A stretch of DNA of 64,000 nt from Gammaproteobacteria bacterium. GTDB lineage: Bacteria; Pseudomonadota; Gammaproteobacteria; Pseudomonadales; Balneatricaceae. Of the stretch, positions 52,733-62,206 are shown in pieces. Position 1 is the stretch's first letter. Every line of letters begins with the position of its first letter. The translations under genes were made by a program, and so were the position numbers. The notes below the pieces were generated by a model that saw nothing but the letters and a program-made list of their open reading frames with translations, was not told the origin of the DNA and did no database searches. The stretch lies in assembly GCA_030748435.1 (NCBI GenBank), contig JASMLZ010000005.1, positions 30,436 through 94,435 on the forward strand. The letters are read 5' to 3'.

Positions 52733-53215
52733 GCGCTAATTTTCGCGAGTCTGGCTCACTAGCCAAGCATAAATTATTAACCATATCTGGTTTCGGTAGC
52801 CTCTTTGCATACACCTGCAAGGTGCATAGAACTACTCTGTATTTACTGGTATGACAAAATATTACGCAAAATATCTGCGTTCAAATAAGCTTTTTAGGTT
52901 TATAATCCTAGATTCCGCAGTTGAATGCGTGTTTAAGCCCAGGGAAAAAGCTCGATAACAAGGCCTTTATTGCAGCAAGTAGTGGTTCTACTTGCACAAT
53001 AAATAACGCCGCTAGCGAGTTGTTTAACTAGCTTGAACCCGCATAGTGCTTCACCCAACTGGTGAAGGGTACTGTTGCCAAATATTTTTTTAATACGTTT
53101 AAAAAACGAATACACGGTCAACTGCGGAATCTAGGATAATAGCCACCGTCTAAACCACCAAGGTACAAGAACTTCGCCAATGCTCAGGAAGTGTCTTACC
53201 CACGAGATAATCGCC
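52733..53215. other. glnG-trmL intergenic region
   Basis: About 483 bp, nearly half taken by the 229-bp miniature element at 52907-53135. The part before it (52733-52906) is unremarkable, with an AT-rich run near 52860-52905. The 80 bp after it lead to trmL and presumably contain its promoter, or the element's end supplies it. No gene is supported. Confidence 0.6.
52907..53135. mobile_element. 229-bp MITE-like element with perfect 18-bp inverted ends and 5-bp target duplication
   Basis: Both ends are CCTAGATTCCGCAGTTGA in inverted orientation, and the element is flanked by ATAAT on each side (52902-52906 and 53136-53140). Inside are two hairpins, GCAAGTAG/CTACTTGC and CTTCACC/GGTGAAG, and the AACAAGGC block at offset 51. 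The only internal frame of note (62 codons, minus strand) has no transposase motif, so the element is non-autonomous. A 68-bp relative is at 20336-20403. Confidence 0.85.
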
Positions 53216-53674
53216 ATGCTACATGTTGTACTGTACGAACCAGAAATCCCACCCAATACGGGCAATATTATCCGCCTATGTGCCAATACGGGCTTTCAGT
53301 TGCACCTTATCAAACCCTTAGGCTTTGATCTGGAAGATAAAGCTATGCGCCGAGCCGGGCTGGATTATCACGAATGGGCCAATATGCAGGTACACGAAAA
53401 TTTCCCTGCGTTTATGGCACAGGTAAAACCCGCACGCCTACTCGCCATGACGACCAAAGGTAGTCATTGCTACAGCCAGTTAACTTATCAAACAGGGGAT
53501 GCCTTGTTGTTTGGCCCAGAAAGTCGAGGGCTGCCAGAAGATATTCGCAACCAAAGTCAGGAACGCTTGCGACTACCTATGAAATCAAGCAGCCGCAGCC
53601 TAAATCTATCCAATTGTGCTGCTATTGTCGTGTATGAAGCATGGCGCCAGTTGGGCTTTACCGGCGCGGAATAA
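53216..53674 (+). CDS. trmL: tRNA (cytidine(34)-2'-O)-methyltransferase TrmL
   Basis: SPOUT-class methyltransferase that modifies the wobble base of tRNA-Leu species. The start at 53216 ([20 protein letters not shown]) is the family N-terminus. The 152-aa protein has the knot motifs [11 protein letters not shown] and [28 protein letters not shown]. It is convergent with secB. Confidence 0.95.
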   Translation: MLHVVLYEPEIPPNTGNIIRLCANTGFQLHLIKPLGFDLEDKAMRRAGLDYHEWANMQVHENFPAFMAQVKPARLLAMTTKGSHCYSQLTYQTGDALLFGPESRGLPEDIRNQSQERLRLPMKSSSRSLNLSNCAAIVVYEAWRQLGFTGAE

Positions 53675-53680
53675 AAACTC

Positions 53681-53701
53681 GGTCAGCAGAGTCTGCCGAC
53701 C
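53681..53701. terminator. Possible bidirectional hairpin between trmL and secB
   Basis: GGTCAGCAG and CTGCCGACC form an interrupted 9-bp stem with a 3-nt loop, located between two convergent genes. There is no T-tract on either side, so it may act only as an mRNA 3' end stabiliser. Confidence 0.35.
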
Positions 53702-53708
53702 CCTATGA

Positions 53709-54227
53709 TTAGTGAGCTGTTTCGGCTTTAGCCTCGCCATTATCATCAGCTTCAGCAGCTTGCTGTTGCGCCATATTTTGAGCATATAGAGCATCAAAGT
53801 TGACCGGGGCCAACATTAATGCTGGGAAACTGCCGCGGGAAACCAGATTATCAATGGCTTCACGAGCATAAGGAAACAGAATATTCGGGCAAAAGGCACC
53901 CAAGACCTGGCCCATAGCCTGCTCTGGCACATTAGCAATATGGAATAATCCAGCCTGCTGAATTTCGGCCAAATACATAACATTGTCTTCAGCTTTAGCG
54001 GTCACGGTTAGATTAAGCACCACTTCGTAAGCTGTATCACTTAGCTGACGGCCTTTACTATTAAGCTCTACCCCAATTTCCGGTTTCCAATCGCCAGAAA
54101 AAGATTGTGGCGAGGTAGGTGATTCAAAGGACATATCCTTTAAGTAAACGCGCTGAATCTGAATTTGCGGTTGCTCGGCTTGGGCTTGGGCCGCGCCATT
54201 TTCTGGTTGCTTATCTTGTTCGCTCAT
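53709..54227 (-). CDS. secB: Protein-export chaperone SecB
   Basis: Tetrameric chaperone that holds preproteins unfolded for SecA. The start at 54227 (MSEQDKQPENG) has an AGGAG site; the alternative GTG two codons upstream is less well placed. The 172-aa protein has IQRVYLKDMSFESP, YEVVLNLTVTAK and the conserved AFCPNILFPYAREAIDNLVSRGSFP region (read in two blocks), with a Gln/Glu-rich ends typical of the family. It is downstream of grxC with a 12-nt gap, the conserved rhodanese-grxC-secB order. Confidence 0.96.
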   Translation of the reverse strand: MSEQDKQPENGAAQAQAEQPQIQIQRVYLKDMSFESPTSPQSFSGDWKPEIGVELNSKGRQLSDTAYEVVLNLTVTAKAEDNVMYLAEIQQAGLFHIANVPEQAMGQVLGAFCPNILFPYAREAIDNLVSRGSFPALMLAPVNFDALYAQNMAQQQAAEADDNGEAKAETAH

Positions 54228-54239
54228 GAGCACTCCTTT

Positions 54240-54494
54240 TTAACCCAACAGGGTATCCAATTGATTATCCCGTTGCAGGGCATATAGTTCATCACAGCCA
54301 CCCACGGGCTGGCCATTAATAATAATTTGCGGCACTGTATGAGCGCCTGTCAGACGCATCATTTCACGCCGTTTTTCTCTATCGCCATCAACCTTGATCT
54401 CTGCGTACACCACTTGTTTGCTATCTAACAAACGTTTAGCGCGGTAGCAAAAGCCACACAAATCAGAGCTATAAACCGTTACTTCTGCAGCCAT
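54240..54494 (-). CDS. grxC: Glutaredoxin 3
   Basis: Small dithiol glutaredoxin of 84 aa from the ATG at 54494 (MAAEVTVYSSD). The active site is C-G-F-C (in DLCGFCYRAKRLL), a variation on the usual CPYC. The glutathione-binding TVPQI with cis-Pro and GGCDELYAL are present. The upstream open frame was rejected because it lacks similarity. It lies between the rhodanese and secB genes. Confidence 0.94.
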   Translation of the reverse strand: MAAEVTVYSSDLCGFCYRAKRLLDSKQVVYAEIKVDGDREKRREMMRLTGAHTVPQIIINGQPVGGCDELYALQRDNQLDTLLG

Positions 54495-54522
54495 GCGGCC
54501 TCCAACCACCTTTTGCCAAAGC

Positions 54523-54939
54523 TTATTTACGTACCAGTGGCAAACCTTGATTACTCCATTCCAAGATACCACCGGTCATACGGTATACCTTGGTGTAACC
54601 ATCTTTGCTTAACATGCTGGCCGCACTACCTGCTGTCTGTCCGGTCTTACAAATAAGCACTATAGGCTTATCACGATATTTCTGCAGATCACTAAGACGC
54701 TTGCTTAATTCAGCAAATGGAATATTTTTGGAATTAAGTATTTTGCCAGCTTTATAATCAGCCGCACTGCGAATATCCAACATCAGGGCATCATCATTAT
54801 TACCCAATACGGTGGCTTGCTGAGGAGACACCGAGGGTGCGGCTTTACGCCGTTCGGTAAACACCAACATGGCTAAAGTCGCCACCAAAGCCAACACCAT
54901 ATCCCAATGATTAACAGCGAATTCGATTATACGATCCAT
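54523..54939 (-). CDS. yibN: Membrane-anchored rhodanese-like protein, YibN-like
   Basis: Start at 54939 (MDRIIEFAVNHWDM) with an AGGTAAGG ribosome-binding site. The 138-aa protein has one N-terminal membrane segment (about 11-27) and a single rhodanese domain with LMLDIRSAADYKAGKI and the active-site loop CKTGQTAGSAA. The sulfur acceptor is not known. It is first in the rhodanese-grxC-secB operon and divergent from gpmI across ~280 bp. Confidence 0.92.
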   Translation of the reverse strand: MDRIIEFAVNHWDMVLALVATLAMLVFTERRKAAPSVSPQQATVLGNNDDALMLDIRSAADYKAGKILNSKNIPFAELSKRLSDLQKYRDKPIVLICKTGQTAGSAASMLSKDGYTKVYRMTGGILEWSNQGLPLVRK

Positions 54940-55220
54940 AATTACCTTACCTGCATGCCACACGGCTGCCACAATACAAAAACCAGCGGGCATTATACAC
55001 AATCTGTAGCCTATAAAACGGCTCTAAACCAAGATTCAAAGAATATAAGCCAATACATTGGTCAAACGTCTGATCTAACCTACTTAACATGGCTTAATTT
55101 GGGGCACAATGCTAAAATATCAAGCCTGTTTTTCGCTGTTTAGAGCACAAACACTATAAAATAGCATAACCACTTTTATGGTGTGGCGGCTCTATACACT
55201 TACTGACTCCGCAAGAGACT

Positions 55221-56771
55221 ATGACGACAAAAACAACCAAAGCCCTTATTATTCTGGATGGTTGGGGCCAAAGTGACACATCCGCATCCAATGCGATTGC
55301 AACTGCTAATACACCCACTTGGGACAGTATGCTAAGCAAATATTCTCACACCTTGATAGGCACTGCCGGCCCAGATGTCGGTTTACCCGATGGCCAGATG
55401 GGTAATTCCGAAGTGGGGCATATGAATATAGGTGCCGGGCGGATTGTTTATCAAAACTTTACGCGTATTGGCAAAGCCATCAGTGATGGTGATTTTTTCA
55501 CCAATCAGGTCTTAGTGACAGCCATCGATAAAGCCATTAGCAAACAGGGCACCGTGCATATTTGCGGGCTCTTATCCGATGGTGGTGTGCACAGCCATCA
55601 GGAGCATATTGTGGCAGCTTGTCGCATGGCAAAGCAAAGAGGTGCAGACCGTATAGTGGTACACGCCTGGCTGGATGGTCGCGACACGCCACCCCGCTCA
55701 GCACAGCCTTTTCTAGCCAATATCGAAAGCGCTCTAACGGCAGTGAATGGCCGTATTGGCAGTATTAGTGGGCGTTATTTTGCTATGGATCGTGATCAAC
55801 GTTGGGAGCGCACTGAGCAGGCTTATCAAGCCATGCGTAATGGTTGCGCTGAGTATACCTATAATAATGCTCAGGCCGCACTGGCAGCGGCCTATGAGCG
55901 GGGTGAGGATGACGAATTTGTTACCCCAAGCGTGATTGTCGATAGGGATGGTAACGCCACAGGCATAAACAACGGCGACAGTGTTATCTGCATGAACTTT
56001 CGTCCCGACCGGGCCCGCCAAATAACCAGAGCCTTGGTTGAGACCGATTTTAACGGCTTTGATACGGGTGCTCCTCTGCAATTGGCGGAATATGTCATGC
56101 TGACTGAATACAGTGCCGAACTGGGACAATTATGTGCCTGCTCTTTTCCTCCGCAAAACATCTCCAATGACTTGGGAGAAGTGGTCGCCAAACAGGGTAT
56201 GCAACAACTACGTATAGCCGAAACCGAAAAGTACGCCCACGTGACTTTTTTCTTTAATGGTGGGCAAGAAACCCCTTATACTGGCGAAACCCGTGAATTG
56301 ATCGCCTCACCTAACGTCGCCACCTACGATCTACAACCAGAAATGAGTGCGCCTGAGGTCACTGATAAGCTGGTCAGTGCTATAGAATCACGCACCTATG
56401 ATCTGATTGTTTGTAACTTTGCTAATCCTGATATGGTTGGCCACACAGGCAAATTCGATGCTGCTGTAGCAGCCGTGGAAGCCGTCGACAACTGCCTTGG
56501 ACGCATAATAGCAGCGCTTAACAAGGTCGGTGGCGAGGCACTAGTCACCGCCGATCACGGTAATGTTGAACTTATGCAAAACCCCATTACCGGGCAACCA
56601 CATACAGCGCATACGGTCTGGCCTGTGCCTTTGGTTTATGTAAGCCAGGCCCATCAAGCGCACAGCTTAAGGCAAGGTGTTCTAGCCGATATCGCACCCA
56701 CTATACTGGCTATGATGGGCTTGGAGCAACCGGCTGAAATGACGGGCCAATCACTGCTGCAAGTCACCTAG
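55221..56771 (+). CDS. gpmI: 2,3-bisphosphoglycerate-independent phosphoglycerate mutase
   Basis: Glycolytic enzyme interconverting 3- and 2-phosphoglycerate with two manganese ions. The 516-aa protein has the metal-binding LIILDGWGQS, the phosphorylated Ser in MGNSEVGHMNIGAGR, HAWLDGRDTPP, SGRYFAMDRDQRWER, NFRPDRAR and VTADHGNVELM. Full length. First gene in gpmI-envC-ctp-yibQ. Confidence 0.97.
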   Translation: MTTKTTKALIILDGWGQSDTSASNAIATANTPTWDSMLSKYSHTLIGTAGPDVGLPDGQMGNSEVGHMNIGAGRIVYQNFTRIGKAISDGDFFTNQVLVTAIDKAISKQGTVHICGLLSDGGVHSHQEHIVAACRMAKQRGADRIVVHAWLDGRDTPPRSAQPFLANIESALTAVNGRIGSISGRYFAMDRDQRWERTEQAYQAMRNGCAEYTYNNAQAALAAAYERGEDDEFVTPSVIVDRDGNATGINNGDSVICMNFRPDRARQITRALVETDFNGFDTGAPLQLAEYVMLTEYSAELGQLCACSFPPQNISNDLGEVVAKQGMQQLRIAETEKYAHVTFFFNGGQETPYTGETRELIASPNVATYDLQPEMSAPEVTDKLVSAIESRTYDLIVCNFANPDMVGHTGKFDAAVAAVEAVDNCLGRIIAALNKVGGEALVTADHGNVELMQNPITGQPHTAHTVWPVPLVYVSQAHQAHSLRQGVLADIAPTILAMMGLEQPAEMTGQSLLQVT

Positions 56772-56783
56772 CTGTTTAGCTAT

Positions 56784-57986
56784 ATGTTGCTGCAAACTGT
56801 CGCTTATCAGGCACGCCATTTTGCCATGGTCTGGGTGGTGTGCCTCTGCCTGCTTGGTTTAAGTAGCATTGGTAGCAGTCAAATGTGCCATGCTGCAACG
56901 AATCAGGAACCCAATAAAGCGCAGTTAGAGCAGCGTATGCAGACCTTGCAGAAAGATATCAAGGAGCTGCAAAACTGGCTCCAGCAGTCGCAGCAAAAAG
57001 CCTCCAAACTCAGCCAACAACTGGCTAGCAGTGAGCGTCAAATCAGCACCTTGAATAAACGCATGCGCGAGCGGCAAAACTCTCTGACCCACTTGCGCAA
57101 CAAAATTCAGGCGCTACAAGAACAGGCCAGTCAATTACAAGACAGCCTCTTCGAACAGGAAATCTTGCTAGCAGTACATCTGCGTCAGCAATACCAATTA
57201 CAACAACGCCAGGCCAGCGGTCTGCTGTTTTCTCTAACCGATGCCGCAGATGCCAGCCGCATGATGGCCTATTTTCGCTATCTGCATCAGGCTCAGGCTG
57301 AACAATTGACAGCCTATCGCCATAGTCTAGACAGATTGAATGAGGTACAGCAACAACAGGCTGATACTGAACTGGCCTTGCAGCAGGAATTGCATCAACT
57401 GGCACAACAGGAAACCAAGCTGGTTACAGCTCGCTCGCAACAAACAGTCGCCGCCAGTCAATTGCAGCAAGAACGCCAGTCCAAAAAGACTCAACTAGCC
57501 GACAGTAATGCTGCCAAGCGACAAATTAAGGATCTGCTTGAGCAGCTGGAAATAGCCCTGAAAAAGGCTCAAATAAGCAGTCTGGGGCAGCCTTTTGCCA
57601 AACGCCAAAAACAGTTAAGCTGGCCCTTACAGGGCAGTGTGCTAAACCGTTTTGGCCAGCAGCAAACTCAATACCCATTGAGCGAAAACGGCTGGTTAAT
57701 CAAAGCCAAACCCGGCAGCAATGTACAGGCAGTGCATGGGGGGCAAGTAGTCTTTGCCAACTGGCTTAAGGGCTATGGATTGTTGCTGATTATCGACCAT
57801 GGCGAAGGTTATTTAACCCTCTATGGGCAAAACCAGTCCCTTTATAAGGAAGTTGGTGATAAGGTAGAGACTGGAGAACTTATTGCCAACAGCGGCAAAA
57901 CCGGTGGCCAACAAATTTCTGCTTTGTATTTTTCCATTCGCAAGAACGGGCAACCACAAGATCCGCGACATTGGCTTATACGTTAA
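56784..57986 (+). CDS. envC: EnvC-like murein hydrolase activator (degenerate LytM domain)
   Basis: Protein of 400 aa with a signal peptide (cleavage after about residue 37), a long coiled coil (about 40-130 and 175-265, QQSQQKASKLSQQLASSERQ and similar) and a C-terminal LytM/M23 domain. The zinc-binding residues are not conserved: YLTLYGQNQ stands where catalytic enzymes have an HxH motif, and LYFSIRK replaces LHFEIRK. It is therefore probably a non-catalytic activator of amidases at the septum, as EnvC is. It starts 12 nt after gpmI. Confidence 0.92.
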   Translation: MLLQTVAYQARHFAMVWVVCLCLLGLSSIGSSQMCHAATNQEPNKAQLEQRMQTLQKDIKELQNWLQQSQQKASKLSQQLASSERQISTLNKRMRERQNSLTHLRNKIQALQEQASQLQDSLFEQEILLAVHLRQQYQLQQRQASGLLFSLTDAADASRMMAYFRYLHQAQAEQLTAYRHSLDRLNEVQQQQADTELALQQELHQLAQQETKLVTARSQQTVAASQLQQERQSKKTQLADSNAAKRQIKDLLEQLEIALKKAQISSLGQPFAKRQKQLSWPLQGSVLNRFGQQQTQYPLSENGWLIKAKPGSNVQAVHGGQVVFANWLKGYGLLLIIDHGEGYLTLYGQNQSLYKEVGDKVETGELIANSGKTGGQQISALYFSIRKNGQPQDPRHWLIR

Positions 57987-58008
57987 CACTGACGGGTAAA
58001 TCCATACC

Positions 58009-59145
58009 ATGAAGCACCCATTTGGCATCATTTTATTGGCTAGCTTGCTAGGCTTTGGTAACACTAACTGGCAAGCAGTGGCCGCTGAACCAGCACCGGC
58101 TCCGAATGTGCCACTAGAAGCCCTGCAGGATTTTGTCACCGTATATGAACGGGTGCGCACTGAACATGTTGACCCGCACACTGATGAAGAGCTGTTAAAA
58201 CTGGCTTTACAGGGACTGATGCTAAAACTGGATCCCTATTCTGTATTTCTGGATGCCGCCGCAACGCAAGCCTTGGCAGAAGCAACCACCGGTTCCTATG
58301 TGGGCATTGGTCTGGAAATTGAACCCGCCGGGCATCATATTCTAGTCATCACACCCATTGATGGTAGCCCCGCCCAGCAGGCCGGGGTACAGCCAGGCGA
58401 CTGGGTCACACATATTGATCAGCATAGTGTAAAAGGCTTGGATCACACAGCTATTAGTAACCTTATCAGTGGCCCCAAGGGTTCTGAGGTGACACTAAAG
58501 ATACTGCGTCAGGGACAGGAGCTGAAGTTTACCATGCAACGGGCACAAATCGACATGCCCAGTGTCCGCAGTGAGCTTATGGCGGACCAGATAGGCTATT
58601 TACGCATTAGTCAGTTTCAGGAACGTACAGCCATAGAACTGGTTAGGCATATGCAGAACCTGCGCCAAAATGGTGCTCAGGCATGGCTACTGGACTTACG
58701 TAACAATCCGGGCGGCCTAATCACCACTGGTGTTGCCGTGGCCGATGCCTTCTTACACCAAGGCACAATTGTCAGCACCCGTGCCCGGCATGAATATGGC
58801 AATATGGTTTATGAGGCTGATGCAACAGATCCCAGCAAAAAGCTGCCAACATTGGTGTTAATCAATCGTGGTAGTGCTTCGGCAGCAGAAATCGTGGCCG
58901 CGGCTTTACAAGAAAACCGGCGCGCCAAACTGGCCGGCCAAACCAGTTTTGGCAAGGGCTCTGTGCAGTCAGTGATCAGTCTGGATGAACAACGCAGTAT
59001 TAAACTGACCACAGCCTACTATTACACCCCTGCGGGAAATAACCTCAATAATAATGGCATTGTGCCAGACCATAAACTCAGCGACACCAAAACCGGAGAA
59101 GACACTTTGCAGAAAGCCATCGCCTTATTGCAAAACCAGCTATAA
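58009..59145 (+). CDS. ctpA: C-terminal processing periplasmic protease, S41 family (CtpA-like)
   Basis: Protein of 378 aa with a signal peptide ending near residue 25. An N-terminal helical part is followed by a PDZ domain (GSYVGIGLEIEPAGHHILVI; GVQPGDWVTHIDQHSVKG) and the catalytic region with the nucleophile in NRGSASAAEIVAAALQENRR and the general-base Lys in TSFGKGSVQSV, the Ser-Lys dyad of tail-specific proteases. It belongs to the gpmI-envC-ctp-yibQ unit. In relatives CtpA degrades peptidoglycan hydrolases with a lipoprotein adaptor. Confidence 0.94.
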   Translation: MKHPFGIILLASLLGFGNTNWQAVAAEPAPAPNVPLEALQDFVTVYERVRTEHVDPHTDEELLKLALQGLMLKLDPYSVFLDAAATQALAEATTGSYVGIGLEIEPAGHHILVITPIDGSPAQQAGVQPGDWVTHIDQHSVKGLDHTAISNLISGPKGSEVTLKILRQGQELKFTMQRAQIDMPSVRSELMADQIGYLRISQFQERTAIELVRHMQNLRQNGAQAWLLDLRNNPGGLITTGVAVADAFLHQGTIVSTRARHEYGNMVYEADATDPSKKLPTLVLINRGSASAAEIVAAALQENRRAKLAGQTSFGKGSVQSVISLDEQRSIKLTTAYYYTPAGNNLNNNGIVPDHKLSDTKTGEDTLQKAIALLQNQL

Positions 59146-59153
59146 TAGGCCCT

Positions 59154-59960
59154 ATGAGAAATATCCACCATTTTCTGGCACTTGCACTCACAGCTTGTGC
59201 CTGGTTAGCAGGCTGCAACCTAGCTCAAGCAGAGGAAGAACCACAACCAGCAATGGTAGTGATTATAGATGATTTGGGTGATAACTTATCCAGAGGGCTA
59301 GGGGCTGTACACTTGCCAGGCCCAGTAACACTGGCCATTATGCCCCATACACCTTTTGGTCCACGTCTGGCCCACGCTGGTTACCAGTTGGGCAAAGAAA
59401 TCATGCTTCACGCGCCCATGGAAAACCATGCCGGTTTGCGCCTTGGCCCCGGCGGCCTAACCAGTCATATGGACGAACAGACATTTAAACAGACACTACA
59501 AGACAATATTGCCAGCATCCCCTACGTAGCAGGTATTAACAACCATATGGGCAGTGCTTTAACCGAGTTAGAGCAGCCTATGCGCTGGACCATGGACATA
59601 CTGGACAAACATGGGCTATTTTTTATCGACAGCCGCACCAGTGCCAATACACAAGCCTTGCGGCTGGCACAAGAACGGCATATAGCCAGTCAGTCGCGAG
59701 ATGTATTTTTGGATAATAATCTTGCCCCAGAGGCCCTAGCAAAGCAATTCCAGCAAGCCATCAAAACAGCTCAACGACAAGGGTCCGCCATTTTGATAGG
59801 TCATACCTATCCTGCGTCCATCACATTTCTGAGAAAAAATCTGCCACAACTGGACGCCTTGGGCATTCGTCTGGTGTCAGCCTCGGCTTTGCTGTACGAA
59901 ATGGATAACAGGCGCCCAAGGCCGCTCCCGCAAGCGCAGTTGGCAGAAGCCATTAGATAG
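59154..59960 (+). CDS. yibQ: Divergent polysaccharide deacetylase family protein YibQ
   Basis: Protein of 268 aa with a signal sequence containing LAGC near residue 20, so possibly a lipoprotein. The mature part is a polysaccharide-deacetylase-like NodB fold of the divergent type: VVIIDDLGDNLSRG, LHAPMENHA, NNHMGSALTELEQPM, FFIDSRTSANT and LIGHTYPASITFL. Enzymatic activity has not been shown for this group to my knowledge. It is the last gene of the unit and convergent with hisF. Confidence 0.9.
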   Translation: MRNIHHFLALALTACAWLAGCNLAQAEEEPQPAMVVIIDDLGDNLSRGLGAVHLPGPVTLAIMPHTPFGPRLAHAGYQLGKEIMLHAPMENHAGLRLGPGGLTSHMDEQTFKQTLQDNIASIPYVAGINNHMGSALTELEQPMRWTMDILDKHGLFFIDSRTSANTQALRLAQERHIASQSRDVFLDNNLAPEALAKQFQQAIKTAQRQGSAILIGHTYPASITFLRKNLPQLDALGIRLVSASALLYEMDNRRPRPLPQAQLAEAIR

Positions 59961-60005
59961 CACGCTTGTGGCGATTGCACTCGCTATTGGTCACTAGTAC
60001 ACCAG

Positions 60006-60779
60006 CTACAAGCGCATCTCAATACCGCGCTCAGCCATATACTGCTTGGCCTCGGGTATGGAATACTCATTAAAGTGAAAAATACTGGCCGCCAGCACCG
60101 CATCGGCACCACCTTGGGTAACACCGTCTACCAGATGATCCAAATTGCCTACGCCACCAGAAGCAATAATAGGTACATTAACAGCATCACTAATGGCACG
60201 GGTTACACCCAGATCATAGCCGCTCTTAACACCATCCTGATCCATACTGGTTAGTAAGATTTCACCAGCCCCCAACTCCGTCATCTTAACAGCCCATGCC
60301 ACTGCATCAATACCCGTTGGCTTGCGTCCTCCATGGGTAAATATCTCCCAGCGAGGAGTCTCACCGGACTGAGTAACCAATTTGGCATCAATCGCCACAA
60401 CAATGCATTGGGAACCAAAACGCCCAGCCGCCTCGGCCACAAATTCAGGGTTATAAACCGCCGCTGAGTTAATACTTACCTTGTCGGCGCCGGCATTTAA
60501 CATGCGTCGAATATCTTCACAGGTACGAATACCACCACCCACAGTAAGCGGAATAAATACTTCGCTGGCCATACGTTCTACTGTATGTACGGTAGTATCA
60601 CGACCCTCATGGCTGGCGGTAATATCGAGAAAAGTAATTTCGTCTGCACCCTGTTCGTTATAGCGTTTGGCCACTTCCACGGGATCACCCGCATCACGGA
60701 TATCAACAAATTGCACACCCTTAACCACGCGGCCATTTTCCACATCCAAACAAGGAATAATTCGCTTAGCCAGACCCAT
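60006..60779 (-). CDS. hisF: Imidazole glycerol phosphate synthase subunit HisF
   Basis: Cyclase subunit that uses ammonia from HisH to make imidazole glycerol phosphate and AICAR. The 257-aa TIM barrel has [18 protein letters not shown] with the catalytic Asp11, [38 protein letters not shown] with the catalytic Asp of the C-terminal half, and PIIASGGVG. Its start overlaps the hisH stop (TAATG). The hisA gene that usually lies between hisH and hisF is absent. Confidence 0.97.
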   Translation of the reverse strand: MGLAKRIIPCLDVENGRVVKGVQFVDIRDAGDPVEVAKRYNEQGADEITFLDITASHEGRDTTVHTVERMASEVFIPLTVGGGIRTCEDIRRMLNAGADKVSINSAAVYNPEFVAEAAGRFGSQCIVVAIDAKLVTQSGETPRWEIFTHGGRKPTGIDAVAWAVKMTELGAGEILLTSMDQDGVKSGYDLGVTRAISDAVNVPIIASGGVGNLDHLVDGVTQGGADAVLAASIFHFNEYSIPEAKQYMAERGIEMRL

Positions 60780-61414
60780 TAGTTACCATCCCAGTGCACA
60801 AAATTTTTCAACAATTGCAGACCGGCCGTATGACTCTTTTCCGGATGAAACTGCACAGCAAACAAATTCGGCTGCGCCAAAGCTACATCAAAGTCCACGC
60901 CATAATGACAGGTGCCAGCTACCAGATGACGCGCCTCGGTGCGCACATAATAACTATGCACAAAGTAGAAACGGCTATGGTTATCTATGCCTGACCATAG
61001 TGGGTGATCAATTTGCTGCACCTGATTCCAGCCCATATGTGGCACCTTAAGATGAGTATCAGTCACACTGGGTTGGTCAGCAAAAAACGCCACTTCTCCA
61101 GACAAGTGGCCCAGACAGTCTACCCCACCATTTTCTGATGAATGTTGCATCAATGCCTGCATACCCACACAGATACCTAACATAGGCTTGCTACCCAAAG
61201 TATCGGCCACAATCTTATCTACCCCCAGACGTCGTATTTCACCAATACAGTCGCGAATGGCACCCACGCCGGGCAATACCACCCGGTCGCTGTCGGCGAT
61301 TGTCTGGGGATCATTGGTAACCAGAACTCTGGCTTGCGGGGCTACATGTTCCAAGGCCTTGGCAACCGAATGCAGGTTACCCATACCATAATCAATAACG
61401 GCAATAGTATTCAT
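60779..61414 (-). CDS. hisH: Imidazole glycerol phosphate synthase subunit HisH
   Basis: Class I glutamine amidotransferase subunit of 211 aa. Catalytic Cys in GICVGMQAL, His and Glu in [10 protein letters not shown], with the N-terminal [17 protein letters not shown] and the oxyanion-strand PGVGAI. It starts 6 nt after hisB and overlaps hisF by one base, so HisH and HisF are made in a coupled way for the heterodimer. Confidence 0.97.
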   Translation of the reverse strand: MNTIAVIDYGMGNLHSVAKALEHVAPQARVLVTNDPQTIADSDRVVLPGVGAIRDCIGEIRRLGVDKIVADTLGSKPMLGICVGMQALMQHSSENGGVDCLGHLSGEVAFFADQPSVTDTHLKVPHMGWNQVQQIDHPLWSGIDNHSRFYFVHSYYVRTEARHLVAGTCHYGVDFDVALAQPNLFAVQFHPEKSHTAGLQLLKNFVHWDGN

Positions 61415-61420
61415 GCTTGC

Positions 61421-62014
61421 TTATAAGCTACCCTTGGTAGATGGCATCATGCCTGCCATACGTGGATCAGACGCTAACGCCATACGCAAGGCACGACCAA
61501 AGGCTTTAAATACCGTTTCTGCCTGATGATGAGCATTATTACCACGAATATTATCAATGTGCAGAGTGACCTTGGCATGGTTAACAAAACCGTGAAAAAA
61601 CTCGTCAAACAGGTCAACATCAAAGCTGCCAATACGGCCCCGGCTGTATTCCACATGGTGACTTAACCCCGGACGCCCGGAAAAATCCAACACCACACGG
61701 GACAAGGCTTCATCCAAAGGCACATAAGCATGACCATAACGGGTCATACCCTTTTTATCACCTACAGCTTCAGCCACAGCCATACCCAAGGTAATGCCCA
61801 AATCTTCCACAGTATGGTGGGCATCAATATGCAGATCACCTTGAGCCTGAATATCCAGATCAAGTAATCCGTGGCGGGCCACCTGATCTAGCATATGATC
61901 CAAAAAAGGCACGCCAGTCTGGCACTGAAATTGGCCGCTACCATCGAGATTGACAGTGACTTTAATCTGGGTTTCCAGCGTGTTACGTTCTACCGTAGCA
62001 GTACGGGCCATCAT
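61421..62014 (-). CDS. hisB: Imidazoleglycerol-phosphate dehydratase HisB
   Basis: Monofunctional dehydratase of 197 aa without the histidinol-phosphatase domain of the enterobacterial fusion. It has the two Mn-binding clusters [14 protein letters not shown] and [19 protein letters not shown], and [13 protein letters not shown]. An AGGAGT-type site precedes the ATG. It is first in hisB-hisH-hisF and divergent from mutY. Confidence 0.97.
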   Translation of the reverse strand: MMARTATVERNTLETQIKVTVNLDGSGQFQCQTGVPFLDHMLDQVARHGLLDLDIQAQGDLHIDAHHTVEDLGITLGMAVAEAVGDKKGMTRYGHAYVPLDEALSRVVLDFSGRPGLSHHVEYSRGRIGSFDVDLFDEFFHGFVNHAKVTLHIDNIRGNNAHHQAETVFKAFGRALRMALASDPRMAGMMPSTKGSL

Positions 62015-62206
62015 AGGTAACTCCTATAAAGGGTTAAGAAAGCTTTGCAAGCCAGTGATTATACTGGAAATTCAAGCCCAAGGCCAAAGCTCAAAGGATG
62101 ATCGTAAAGAGTCAACGACGCTATTTTTGAACGATCTTCTCTAGCCATAACTTTCCCAGCTATAATAAGGCCAAATTAAATAACAGCACCCTACTTTATC
62201 CTTACC

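Noticed and set aside
52933..53121. 62-codon minus-strand frame inside the 229-bp element
   Set aside because: It has no transposase motif or ribosome-binding site and covers hairpins and the inverted end, so it is probably a chance frame.
56784..57986. EnvC-like protein considered as an active M23 peptidase with mutations
   Set aside because: Loss of zinc ligands is normal for the EnvC activator group, so it is not an anomaly.
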